Shown: one piece after another, positions 9,204-17,476 of the stretch | How positions within the stretch are numbered: position 1 is the stretch's first letter | Layout: each line of letters starts with the position of its first letter | NCBI RefSeq assembly: GCF_023380025.1 | Contig: NZ_CP097253.1 | Location: 992,001 to 1,056,000 of the forward strand | Length of the DNA stretch: 64,000 nucleotides | Direction of reading: 5' to 3' | Origin: Sphingomonas glaciei | GTDB taxonomy: Bacteria; Pseudomonadota; Alphaproteobacteria; Sphingomonadales; Sphingomonadaceae | The notes under the pieces: model-generated | What the model saw: the letters and a program-made list of their open reading frames with translations, nothing else | Told to the model about the DNA's origin: nothing | The model's database searches: none | Translations under genes and position numbers: made by a program

Positions 9204-9235
9204 AGCCCCGGCCTCACCGCCGGGGCTTTTCTTTT
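9204..9235 (+). terminator. rho-independent terminator
   Basis: AGCCCCGGC (9204-9212) pairs perfectly with GCCGGGGCT (9219-9227) across a 6-base loop and is followed by a T-rich run (to 9235). It ends the transcript of the c-di-GMP protein and Ala-rich protein. Confidence 0.9.
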
Positions 9236-9286
9236 GGCCGCGGCGCACTCTCGCCTTCCCCCACCCGCTTGGCTAAGCGTCCGGGC

Positions 9287-10495
9287 ATGGGGCAATTCTC
9301 AAGCCAAGAACGCGAGCTGGTGGAGCGGGCCGCCGACTCCTGCAGCCTCGATGAAGTCCGGGCCTGGTGTTTGATCAACAGCGGCTCTGGCAACCTCGCC
9401 GGGCTCGAGCGCATGGCCGCTCTGCTGGGCGACCGGCTGTCGGCGCTGCCGGGTATGCTGACGCTCCGTGAACCCGATCCGGTGACGGCGCTCGACACTG
9501 CCGGGCGCGAGATACCCCTGGCCCACGGCAAGCACCTCCATCTCGTGGTCCGTCCCGATGCCCCGCGGCAGCTGCTGCTGACCGGGCACATGGACACCGT
9601 TTATGGCGCGGACCATCCCTTTCAATTCGTGCGCGACCTGCCCGATGGCCGGGTGAACGGACCGGGCGTCGCCGACATGAAGGGCGGCCTCGCGGTAATG
9701 ATCGCCGCGCTGCACGCCTTTGAGCAGCACCCCGGCGCCGCCGCCACCGGCTATGAAGTCGTCATCAACAGCGACGAGGAGGTCGGCTCCACTTCCTCCG
9801 CCGCGCTGATCGCGCAGGCCGCGCGCGGCAAGCTGGCGGCGCTGACCTACGAGCCCTCCGCCCTCCCCGACGGAACTCTTGCCGGCGCGCGGCCGGGTTC
9901 GGGCAACTTCTCGTTCCACGTCCGCGGGCGCTCGGCCCACGCCGGACGCAACCCGGAGGAGGGCCGCAACGCCGTCACCGCGGCGGCCGAGCTTGCCCTC
10001 GCTCTGGAAGCGCTCCGCCGCGACGGGCTCAGCGTCAATGTCGCCCGGCTCGACGGTGGCTCGCCCAACAATGTCGTCCCCGACCTCGCGATACTCCGCG
10101 TCAACCTGCGTCCTCGCGACCCCGGCCTGGAAGCCGCGGCACGCGACGGCATTGCCGCCGCCGTCCGCCAGGTTGCCGCCGCCCGCAATGTTGCGATCGA
10201 CGTCCATGGCAGTTTCGGCCGCCCGCCCAAGCCGCTCGATCCGCTCGCGCTCAGGCTGTTCGCGCTGGTCGAGCAGGCCGGCCGCGATCTTGGCCAGAGC
10301 ATCGGCCGCAAGGATAGCGGCGGGGTGTGCGACGGCAACAACATCGCCGCCTGCGGGGTGCCGGTAGTCGACACCATGGGGGTGCGCGGCGGCGCCATCC
10401 ACAGCGAGGAGGAATATCTGATCCCCAAAAGTCTCGGTGAGCGTGCGGCCCTGTCGGCGCTGGTCTTGGCCCGCCTGGCCGGAGGCGCGCTGTGA
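9287..10495 (+). CDS. M20 (carboxypeptidase G2-like) hydrolase of the ast operon
   Basis: 402 aa zinc hydrolase. Metal and catalytic residues: His101 and Asp103 (LLLTGHMDTV), Asp130 (GPGVADMKGG), Glu164-Glu165 (NSDEEVGS), Glu189, and His372 (GGAIHSEEEYL). The lid/dimerisation domain has RSAHAG at 215-220. CPG2-type M20 enzymes remove N-acyl groups from glutamate. The gene overlaps astA (GTGA), and no AstE is present, so it may be the desuccinylase that releases glutamate from succinylglutamate. That function is inferred from position and family. The ATG at 9287 is chosen because upstream frame sequence runs through the terminator. Confidence 0.85.
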   Translation: MGQFSSQERELVERAADSCSLDEVRAWCLINSGSGNLAGLERMAALLGDRLSALPGMLTLREPDPVTALDTAGREIPLAHGKHLHLVVRPDAPRQLLLTGHMDTVYGADHPFQFVRDLPDGRVNGPGVADMKGGLAVMIAALHAFEQHPGAAATGYEVVINSDEEVGSTSSAALIAQAARGKLAALTYEPSALPDGTLAGARPGSGNFSFHVRGRSAHAGRNPEEGRNAVTAAAELALALEALRRDGLSVNVARLDGGSPNNVVPDLAILRVNLRPRDPGLEAAARDGIAAAVRQVAAARNVAIDVHGSFGRPPKPLDPLALRLFALVEQAGRDLGQSIGRKDSGGVCDGNNIAACGVPVVDTMGVRGGAIHSEEEYLIPKSLGERAALSALVLARLAGGAL

Positions 10496-11511
10496 GCTTC
10501 CGCATTCGTCCGGCCACTCCGGACGACTTCGACGCCATCTACGAAATGGCCAAGCTGACTGGCGGCGGGTTCACCAACCTTCCCGCCGACAAAGGCACCC
10601 TGGTCGAGAAACTGGCACGCTCCGAACTCGCCTTCGACAAGACGGAGGAGGCGCAGGGCAATGAATGCTATATCTTCGTTCTCGAGGACCCCGTCGCCGG
10701 AATCATTCGCGGCACCTGCCAGGTGTTCGGCATGGTCGGCACCAGCCAGGCCTTTTACTCCTACCACCTCTCCACCCTCACCCAGTGGAGCCCCGAACTC
10801 GGCAAGACCTTCCGCAACCAGATGCTGACGCTGACCACCGACCTTGAAGGGTCGAGCGAAGTCGGCGGACTGTTCCTTCATCCGCAGCTTCGCGCCGGCG
10901 GGTGGGGCATGCTGCTCGCGCGCAGCCGTTACCTGTTCATCAAGGCGCACCGCCAGCGGTTCGGTGACCGCCTGCTAGCCGAGCTTCGCGGGGTGATGGA
11001 CGAAGCCGGCAACTCGCCCTTCTGGGACGCGCTGGCAGGCCGCTTCTTTGACATGACCTTTCCGGAAGCCGACGGGTTCAACGCGGTGAATGGTACGCAC
11101 TTCATTGCAGACCTGATGCCCAAGACTCCGATCTACGTCTCCCTGCTGGCCGACAGCGCCAAGGCAGTGATGGGCCAGCCGCATCCGACCGGCCGCGCCG
11201 CATTGCGCATGCTGCAGGAGGAAGGCCTCGTCTTCGATCGCTACATCGACATCTTCGACGGCGGCCCGACGGTTACCGCCCCAACCGACCAAGTCCGCTC
11301 GATCCGCGAATCCGGCGAAGAAACAGTGGTCGAGGTCGGCGGCGAGCCCGGCAAGTTGAAGGTACTCCTCGCCGCCGGCCGCCTGCGCGACTTCCGCTGC
11401 GTCCGGGCCGAGGTGCGCCGGGTCGGGCGCAAGGGGATCGCCATCACCCAGCAGGTCGCCGACCTGCTCGGGATTAGCAGCGGCGCCAGGGTACTCATGG
11501 TCGGCCGATGA
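10492..11511 (+). CDS. astA: arginine N-succinyltransferase
   Basis: 339 aa. First step of the arginine succinyltransferase pathway: succinyl-CoA plus arginine. Recognised from the N-terminal SFRIRPATPDDFDAIYEMAK, LTGGGFTNLPAD, the SSEVGGLFLHPQLRAGGWG segment and LLAELRGVMDEAGNSPFWD, all typical of AstA. GTG start overlapping the M20 gene as GTGA. It ends in an ATGA overlap with astB. Confidence 0.95.
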   Translation: MSFRIRPATPDDFDAIYEMAKLTGGGFTNLPADKGTLVEKLARSELAFDKTEEAQGNECYIFVLEDPVAGIIRGTCQVFGMVGTSQAFYSYHLSTLTQWSPELGKTFRNQMLTLTTDLEGSSEVGGLFLHPQLRAGGWGMLLARSRYLFIKAHRQRFGDRLLAELRGVMDEAGNSPFWDALAGRFFDMTFPEADGFNAVNGTHFIADLMPKTPIYVSLLADSAKAVMGQPHPTGRAALRMLQEEGLVFDRYIDIFDGGPTVTAPTDQVRSIRESGEETVVEVGGEPGKLKVLLAAGRLRDFRCVRAEVRRVGRKGIAITQQVADLLGISSGARVLMVGR

Positions 11512-12758
11512 GCGTGCGCGAGATCAATTTCGACGGGATCGTCGGGCCGAGCCACAATTATGGCGGCCTCAGCCTCGGCAACCTCGCTTCGGCGCGCAAC
11601 CTTGGCAAGGTCAGCCAGCCGCGCGCCGCAGCGCTCCAAGGGCTGGACAAGATGCGCGCCAACCTGGCGCTGGGGCTGACGCAGGGCATCTTCCTGCCCC
11701 AGCCCCGCCCCGCCCGCGCCTGGCTGAACGAACTCGGTACCTCTCCCGAGGAGGCCGATCCCGCCCTGCTCGCCAATGCGATGAGCGCCAGCGCGATGTG
11801 GGCGGCCAATGCGGCGACGGTCAGCCCAGGCGTCGACACCGGCGATGGCCGCACCCATCTGACCGTCGCCAACCTGCGCACCATGGTGCACCGCAGCCAC
11901 GAATGGCCCGCAACCCTGGCTCAGCTTCGCGTCGCATTCGCCGACCCATCCTTCACCGTGCATGGGCCCGTTCCGCCGACCTTCGGCGACGAAGGGGCGG
12001 CCAACCACATGCGGCTTTGCGCGAGCCACGGCATTCCGGGTGTCGAGGTGTTCGTCTACGGCCTGTCGGGCGGCCCCTTCCCTGCCCGCCAGCATCTCGA
12101 AGCCTGCCGGGCGATCGCCCGCCGCCACCGCCTCGATCCTGGCCGCACCCTGTTCGTCGCCCAGTCCGAACAGGCGATCGCCGCCGGCGCCTTCCACAAT
12201 GACGTGGTCGCGGTCGCCAACGAGCGCGTGCTGTTCGCCCACGAACAGGCCTTCGCCGATCGCGACGCCTTCCTTGCCGAACTTGAAGGCAAATTTCCCG
12301 AAATGGAGCTGGTCGAGGTTCCCGCCGCCGAGGTCAGCCTAGAGGAGGCAATCCGCTCCTACCTGTTCAACGCCCAGCTGATCACCCGCCCCGACGGCGG
12401 CAACAGCTTGATCGTACCGGAGGAAGTGCGCGAGACGCCCGCGGTGTGGAGGTGGCTCCAGCGCCACCTCGCCGGCAACGGTGCGATCCGCGACGTGAAG
12501 GTGGTCGACGTCCGCCAGTCGATGGCCAATGGCGGCGGCCCGGCGTGCCTGCGGCTGCGGGTGGTGTGCGACCCCGCCACCGTCGATCCCCGCTTCCTGG
12601 TCGACGAGGCAAGGCTGGATCGGCTGGGAGAGGTGATCGCGCGCAAGTGGCCCGAAGAGATTGCCGTCTCCGACCTCGTCGCCCCGGCCCTGATCCGCGA
12701 CATCGAACAGGCGAGGGCCGAGTTGTTGGCGGCCTGCGACCTTGGTGAATTGATCTAA
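11508..12758 (+). CDS. astB: N-succinylarginine dihydrolase
   Basis: 416 aa (family about 440). It converts succinylarginine to succinylornithine, ammonia and CO2. Seen: the family start NFDGIVGPSHNYGGLSLGN, the catalytic His region AFHNDVVAVANERVLF, and the catalytic Cys in MANGGGPACLRLRVV near the C-terminus. The ATG at 11508 overlaps the astA stop. astC, astD and astE are not in the window. The stop overlaps the 3' end of dapA, which converges from the other strand. Confidence 0.95.
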   Translation: MSVREINFDGIVGPSHNYGGLSLGNLASARNLGKVSQPRAAALQGLDKMRANLALGLTQGIFLPQPRPARAWLNELGTSPEEADPALLANAMSASAMWAANAATVSPGVDTGDGRTHLTVANLRTMVHRSHEWPATLAQLRVAFADPSFTVHGPVPPTFGDEGAANHMRLCASHGIPGVEVFVYGLSGGPFPARQHLEACRAIARRHRLDPGRTLFVAQSEQAIAAGAFHNDVVAVANERVLFAHEQAFADRDAFLAELEGKFPEMELVEVPAAEVSLEEAIRSYLFNAQLITRPDGGNSLIVPEEVRETPAVWRWLQRHLAGNGAIRDVKVVDVRQSMANGGGPACLRLRVVCDPATVDPRFLVDEARLDRLGEVIARKWPEEIAVSDLVAPALIRDIEQARAELLAACDLGELI

Positions 12759-13630
12759 ACCAGTCCTGCGGCCTTCAGCCCGGCATCGACCAGTTCGCGG
12801 GCGGCGGCATCCGCTCCCAGCAGCGGCAAGCGAAGCTCCTGCGGAAAGCCCGGCCGGACGCGGCCAAGGGCATATTTGGCCGGCCCCGGCGAGGCGTCGG
12901 CGAACATCGCGTCGTTCAGCAGATACAGCCGGTCGGCCAGCTCCCGCGCATCCTCCCAGCGGCCCTCGGCCGTTGCCTGCTGCAGGTCCGCGCACATCCG
13001 CGGCGCGACATTGGCAGTGACCGAGATACAGCCCACCCCGCCATGTGCGTTGAAACCCACCGCCATGTCGTCATTGCCCGACAGCTGGCAGAAGTCCGTG
13101 CCGCAGGTCAGCCGCTGCGCCGTCACCCGCGCCATGTTGCCGGTGGCGTCCTTGATCCCGACCACGCCCCGCAACCGCGCGACTTCGGCCAGCGTCTCGA
13201 CCGCGATGTCGGCCACCGTCCGCGATGGCACGTTGTAGACCACGATCGGCAGGTCGCACCCCTCGCTCAGCGCGCGGAAATGGGCGAGGATGCCCGCCTG
13301 GCTCGGCCGGTTGTAATAAGGGACCACCACCAGCGCCGCGTCGGCCCCGAGCGCCTTTGCCACCGTCATCTTGCGCAGGCTTTCGGCGGTCGAATAGCTA
13401 CCGCATCCCGCGATCACCGGCACCCGCCCGGCCGCCGCCTCGATCGTCGTGCGCACCACCGTTTCATGCTCCTCGGCGCTCAGCGTCGGGACTTCGCCGG
13501 TCGTCCCGCACGGCACCAGGCCGCTCGAGCCCTCGGCCACTTGCCATTCGACCAGATCGCGCAGGGCGGCCAAATCGACCTTCCCTGCGGTGAACGGTGT
13601 CACGAGAGCGGGGATCGACCCGGAGAACAT
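12755..13630 (-). CDS. dapA: 4-hydroxy-tetrahydrodipicolinate synthase
   Basis: 291 aa. Class I lyase joining pyruvate and aspartate semialdehyde in lysine and diaminopimelate synthesis. Schiff-base Lys160 (GVVGIKDATG), Thr44 (CGTTGEVPTL), Tyr132 (VVYNVPSRT) and the YYNRPSQ segment near 105 match E. coli DapA almost position for position. GAGGAAG lies 5 nt before the ATG. Confidence 0.96.
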   Translation of the reverse strand: MFSGSIPALVTPFTAGKVDLAALRDLVEWQVAEGSSGLVPCGTTGEVPTLSAEEHETVVRTTIEAAAGRVPVIAGCGSYSTAESLRKMTVAKALGADAALVVVPYYNRPSQAGILAHFRALSEGCDLPIVVYNVPSRTVADIAVETLAEVARLRGVVGIKDATGNMARVTAQRLTCGTDFCQLSGNDDMAVGFNAHGGVGCISVTANVAPRMCADLQQATAEGRWEDARELADRLYLLNDAMFADASPGPAKYALGRVRPGFPQELRLPLLGADAAARELVDAGLKAAGLV

Positions 13631-13714
13631 GCACGCTTCCTCTATTTTACTTGGCCGCTGCGACTAGACTGGCGCGGCGTTTGTTCAGCGGTTGATAAGG
13701 ACCAATAGCCGAAG

Positions 13715-15679
13715 ATGTCCAGCATGAGACGAGTGGCTTTCCTGCTTCCCCTGGTTCTGATCGCTCCGACCGCCGGATCCGCTCAGCTGTCCCCCCTCGT
13801 CCCGGCGCCGGCCCCGGCGCTCGCACCGGTCAACGACGTCGGCTATGCGCTGAACGACTGGCGGCGGCTTCGGCAGGGCGGCAACTGGTCGTTCGGTGAC
13901 TATGCCCGCTTCCTCATCGCCTATCCCGGCTGGCCCGGCGAGACGGCGCTGCGCCGCGCGGCCGAACGGGCGATGCAGCCGGGCGAGAATGCCGCAACCG
14001 TCGTCGCTTTCTTCCGCACCCAGCAGCCGACCTCTGCCGGCGGCTATGCCCGTCTTGCCGAAGCCTATGCGGCACAGGGCCGGTCGCTCGAAGCGCTGGC
14101 CGCCGCCCGCCGCGCGTGGAGCGCATCGGGCCTGTCCGCGGTCGACGAGATCGGACTCTACCAAAGGTTCGGCGCCAGCTTCACCACCGCCGACCATGAC
14201 TTGAGGGTCGACCGCCTGCTGATCGACCGCGATCCGACCGACGCGGCCCGCCTGCTCGCATCGACCAGCGCGACCCGGCGCCCGGCCTTTGCCGCGCGGA
14301 TCGCCATGCAGCAGCGAGCGCCGGATACCGAGGCGCTCTACACCGCGGTGATGGGTCGGGTGACCGAAGACGCCGGTCTGATGCAGGACCGCGCGCGCTA
14401 TCTGCGCGAAGCCAATTGGCAGGCCGCGGCGCGTCAGCTGCTGGCGCGGCCGCACCGTTTCACGTCGCTCCCGGTCGATCCCGGCAAATGGTACGAGTTG
14501 AAGCGGATCGTCGCGCAGGAAGCCTATGCCGACCGCCAGTTCACCCTCGCCTACGAGATTGCCCGGCAGGTGGACGATGCACTGCCCGTCGGAAGCGACC
14601 TCGCCGCCCAGCCGCTGCAGGTCCGCGACGAATATACCAACCTCACCTGGCTTGCCGGCACCGTCGCCATCCGTGCGCTCGGCCGCCCGGCAGATGCCAT
14701 CTCCCTGTTCGACAAATATAGCGAAGGCGGCCGCTCGCTGCAGGTGCTGACCAAGGGCGCCTATTGGGCCGGTCGCGCCGCCGCGCAGGCGGGCCAGTTG
14801 CAGAATGCCACCGCGCATTTCAGCAAGGCCGCCGCCTACCCCGACCTTTTCTATGGCCAGCTGGCGCACGAACGTCTGGGCCGAGCGATCCCGGTGCCGC
14901 TCGGCAGGCCGCAGATGATGGTCACCCCGACGCAGCGCTCCGCCTTCCAGGTCAAGCCGCTGGTCCGTGCGGTCCGACTGCTCGGCTCGCAGGGCCGCCG
15001 AGACGAACAGGCCTTGTTTGTCCGCTCCCTGTCAGAAGCCCTCGATAACGACAGCGATCGCCTGCTCGCGACCGAGCTGTCGGCCCAGGTCGGTCGGCAG
15101 GACCTGGCGGTGTGGACCGCCCGCTCCTCGCGCAACGGGGGCTCGCCCTTCTATTTCCGCGCCGCCTACCCGACCCTGCCGGGCGGGATCAGCGAAGAAT
15201 ATCTGTGGAGCATCAGCCACGGCATCACCCGCCAGGAAAGCTCGTTCGACCGCACCGCGGTCAGCGGCGCCGGGGCGCGCGGCATGATGCAGCTGATGCC
15301 GGGAACCGCGCAGGAACAGTCGGGCAAGGTCGGCGTCGGCTACGACTTCGGCCGCCTGACCTCCGATCCTTCGTACAACGTGATGCTCGGCTCGTCCTAT
15401 TTCCGGCGGCTGCTGAACCAGTGGGGCGGTAATTACGTGCTGGCGGTAGCAAGCTACAATGCGGGTGCCGGCAACGTGCGCAAATGGGTCAATCGCAATG
15501 GCGACCCGCGCGCGCCGGGGGCCGACGTCGTCGCCTGGATCGAGGATATCCCCTTCTCCGAAACCCGCGGCTACGTGCAGCGGGTGCTGGAGAATACCGT
15601 GGTCTACGACCGGATGAACCCGCGCGCGGCCAGCCCCCGCCAGCTCAGCCACTTCCTCGGCAAGGCACGTCTCGGCTAA
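13715..15679 (+). CDS. soluble lytic murein transglycosylase, Slt70-like
   Basis: 654 aa. Signal peptide (MRRVAFLLPLVLIAPTAGSA), then a long alpha-helical superhelix (about 40-480), then the SLT catalytic domain from about 495. Catalytic Glu508 is in HGITRQESSFD. AGARGMMQLMPGTAQE and VASYNAGAGNV are further SLT motifs. It cleaves peptidoglycan to anhydromuropeptides in the periplasm. ATGs at 13715 and 13724 are both possible starts. greB follows after 9 nt. Confidence 0.92.
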   Translation: MSSMRRVAFLLPLVLIAPTAGSAQLSPLVPAPAPALAPVNDVGYALNDWRRLRQGGNWSFGDYARFLIAYPGWPGETALRRAAERAMQPGENAATVVAFFRTQQPTSAGGYARLAEAYAAQGRSLEALAAARRAWSASGLSAVDEIGLYQRFGASFTTADHDLRVDRLLIDRDPTDAARLLASTSATRRPAFAARIAMQQRAPDTEALYTAVMGRVTEDAGLMQDRARYLREANWQAAARQLLARPHRFTSLPVDPGKWYELKRIVAQEAYADRQFTLAYEIARQVDDALPVGSDLAAQPLQVRDEYTNLTWLAGTVAIRALGRPADAISLFDKYSEGGRSLQVLTKGAYWAGRAAAQAGQLQNATAHFSKAAAYPDLFYGQLAHERLGRAIPVPLGRPQMMVTPTQRSAFQVKPLVRAVRLLGSQGRRDEQALFVRSLSEALDNDSDRLLATELSAQVGRQDLAVWTARSSRNGGSPFYFRAAYPTLPGGISEEYLWSISHGITRQESSFDRTAVSGAGARGMMQLMPGTAQEQSGKVGVGYDFGRLTSDPSYNVMLGSSYFRRLLNQWGGNYVLAVASYNAGAGNVRKWVNRNGDPRAPGADVVAWIEDIPFSETRGYVQRVLENTVVYDRMNPRAASPRQLSHFLGKARLG

Positions 15680-15688
15680 GCCGCCGGG

Positions 15689-16168
15689 ATGAGTGATCGT
15701 CCCCGCTTCATCACCGCCGAAGGCTTCGCCCGGATTCGGGCGGAATATGAGCAATTGTTCGGCAGCGAACGGCCCAAGCTGGTCGAGACGATCAGCTGGG
15801 CGGCGGGCAATGGCGACCGCTCGGAAAACGGCGACTATATCTACGGTCGCAAGCGGCTGCGCGAGATCGACCGGCGGCTCGGCTATCTGTCCAAGGTTAT
15901 GAAGAACGCCAAGGTGGTCGATCCCGCCAGCCAGCCCGACCGCGACGTCATTCGATTCGGCGCGACGGTCGAGCTTGCTGACGAGGACGATGCCCGCCGC
16001 ATCCTGACCCTGGTCGGCGACGATGAAGCGGATGCAGGCGCCGGCCGGATCGCCTGGGGCAGCCCGATGGCACGGGCCCTGGTCGGGGCACGGATCGGCG
16101 ACGAGCGGGTCGTGCGGCTGCCGGCGGGAGAGAAGAGCTGGGAGGTGGTCGCGATCAGCTATCCGTAA
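15689..16168 (+). CDS. greB: transcription elongation factor GreB
   Basis: 159 aa. The N-terminal coiled-coil carries GDRSENGDYIYGRKRLREID, the acidic tip and family signature. The C-terminal FKBP-like domain follows (ALVGARIGDERVVRLPAG). The GRKRLREIDRRLGYLSKVM stretch points to GreB rather than GreA. It stimulates RNA polymerase to cleave backtracked transcripts. Confidence 0.9.
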   Translation: MSDRPRFITAEGFARIRAEYEQLFGSERPKLVETISWAAGNGDRSENGDYIYGRKRLREIDRRLGYLSKVMKNAKVVDPASQPDRDVIRFGATVELADEDDARRILTLVGDDEADAGAGRIAWGSPMARALVGARIGDERVVRLPAGEKSWEVVAISYP

Positions 16169-16218
16169 GCCGCGACGGCCGCAGGATAGCTCGGTCCGCG
16201 CAGTCGGCTCGCCCCCAT

Positions 16219-16252
16219 AAACGAAAAACCGCGACCATCGGGGCCGCGGTTT
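16219..16252 (-). terminator. rho-independent terminator (minus strand)
   Basis: AAACCGCG (16226-16233) and CGCGGTTT (16245-16252) form an 8-bp stem with an 11-base loop. On the minus strand the stem is followed by TTTTT-CG-TTT. It is about 70 nt past the PEP-CTERM stop. It also lies 57 nt after greB, but without a matching long T run on the plus strand. Confidence 0.75.
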
Positions 16253-16277
16253 CTCTCGGAACCGATCACTACCTAGG

Positions 16278-16315
16278 CGGATCGGTGATGCCCCATAGAA
16301 GGCACCACCGATCCG
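16278..16315 (-). repeat. 15-bp stem hairpin just after the PEP-CTERM stop codon
   Basis: Arms 16278-16292 and 16301-16315 pair over 15 positions around an 8-base loop. The single non-Watson-Crick position is a G-U in the minus-strand RNA but an A-C mismatch in the plus-strand RNA. This points to a structure in the minus-strand transcript. There is no T run, so it is more likely an mRNA 3'-end stabiliser or regulatory stem than the terminator itself. Confidence 0.55.
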
Positions 16316-16322
16316 TCCCCCC

Positions 16323-16916
16323 TTAGGCGAACTGGGGAATGACCGTCTCGCGGCGGCGGCGGCGCATCGCGCCACCGACAGCACCGAAGCCGACCAGCAT
16401 CAGCGCCCAGGTGCCGGGCTCAGGAACGGCGGTGGTGACGGCGGTCGCACGGTACAGGACGGCGTTGGAATAGCCCCCGGTGTCGGTCAGGCGGATCGAG
16501 CCGGCCGGCACGTTGTTCCAGAGATAGAAGGCGGAAACATTGCCCTGCGGACCCGGGACGTTGCCCCAGTGGAAGCCGAGCAGAACCTGGCCACCGGCGG
16601 TCGCCAGCAGGTTGCCGAGGGCGGTCAGGTCTTTGTCGGACACTACCTTGCCGTTCGCGACCAGCGCATTGAAATCGACAGTGTAGTTGCCAGCGCCGAG
16701 AAGCGCGTTGATGGCCGACTGCTGCAGGGCGACGTTGTCGCTCTGGTTGCTGAACTGGTTGTTCGAATAGTAGCCGGCGCACTTGTCGGCCGACGGTGCG
16801 ATGGGCCCTGCCGAGCAACCGGTAGTCGCGCCGGTAGTGACCTCGACGGTGGCGGAGGCTGGAGTGGCGAAAGTGGCAGCGGCGATCGCGGCAATGGAAA
16901 GGCTGAACGTCTTCAT
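16323..16916 (-). CDS. PEPxxWA-CTERM exported protein
   Basis: 197 aa. Signal peptide MKTFSLSIAAIAAATFATPASA; a Gly/Asn/Ser-rich middle of unknown fold with two cysteines; then the sorting tail VPEPGTWALMLVGFGAVGG followed by a run of arginines. That tripartite tail (PEP motif, helix, basic end) is the target of exosortase, which moves proteins to the outer surface. No exosortase gene is in the window. The start at 16916 is chosen for AAGGAA upstream and for the signal peptide. Codon use is less G/C-biased at third positions than in neighbours. Confidence 0.88.
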   Translation of the reverse strand: MKTFSLSIAAIAAATFATPASATVEVTTGATTGCSAGPIAPSADKCAGYYSNNQFSNQSDNVALQQSAINALLGAGNYTVDFNALVANGKVVSDKDLTALGNLLATAGGQVLLGFHWGNVPGPQGNVSAFYLWNNVPAGSIRLTDTGGYSNAVLYRATAVTTAVPEPGTWALMLVGFGAVGGAMRRRRRETVIPQFA

Positions 16917-17025
16917 GATCGGGTTCCTTTGATCTCGGAAACCCATTAACTCGCTGTTAAATTGTTCGCAATTCAACGACTGTGGTTAATAGTTCCGCCG
17001 AGTCCCGATTCAGTACATCTTTCGA

Positions 17026-17445
17026 TTACTGCGGCTTACATACAACAACTGGGTCAAGCGCGGCGGCCTTGCGCGTCAGTTGTCTGATCTCTTCGACAAC
17101 ACCGGAAGCGGAGCCCGACCAGTCATGGTCTATCACAATCTGGGTCAAGGGCATCAGTCCTACGCCGGCGAGATGCTCCCATCCCTTATCCCGGCTCAGG
17201 TCATAGCGGATGGCGCCACTCTTGTTGGGATAGGCGAGCCACAGATGTCCGCCGCGCCGATAGGAAGGCAGGACCGCGGTCGCTGCCTCGCTCAGTGCGG
17301 CGCGGTCGCACACGAAGGCGAGAATGAAACTCGGCTCCTCGCCAGGGGCAAGGGTCGACAGATTTGCGCCAAGAGACCCGGTTGCTGGCCACATCAATGC
17401 CGGCACGCTGGACTTGTAACCAAGCTTGTCGGGAAGGCTTTTCAT
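17026..17445 (-). CDS. DUF3052-like small protein
   Basis: 139 aa, no signal peptide. The core GGHLWLAYPNKSGAIRYDLS followed by DKGWEHLAGVGLMPLTQIVIDHDW resembles DUF3052-type proteins (LWVAYPK...DLTRD.GWE...G..PVxQVAIDDxWS). Function unknown. AGGGAGG lies just before the ATG. It starts 31 nt after the aspS stop on the same strand, so it is probably read from the aspS transcript. Confidence 0.7.
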   Translation of the reverse strand: MKSLPDKLGYKSSVPALMWPATGSLGANLSTLAPGEEPSFILAFVCDRAALSEAATAVLPSYRRGGHLWLAYPNKSGAIRYDLSRDKGWEHLAGVGLMPLTQIVIDHDWSGSASGVVEEIRQLTRKAAALDPVVVCKPQ

Positions 17446-17476
17446 TGCCCTCCCTATTCCATAGTCCGCCCGCCAC

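Noticed and set aside
8768..9286. N-terminal extension of the M20 hydrolase
   Set aside because: It runs through the Ala-rich gene in another frame and through a clear terminator at 9204-9235.
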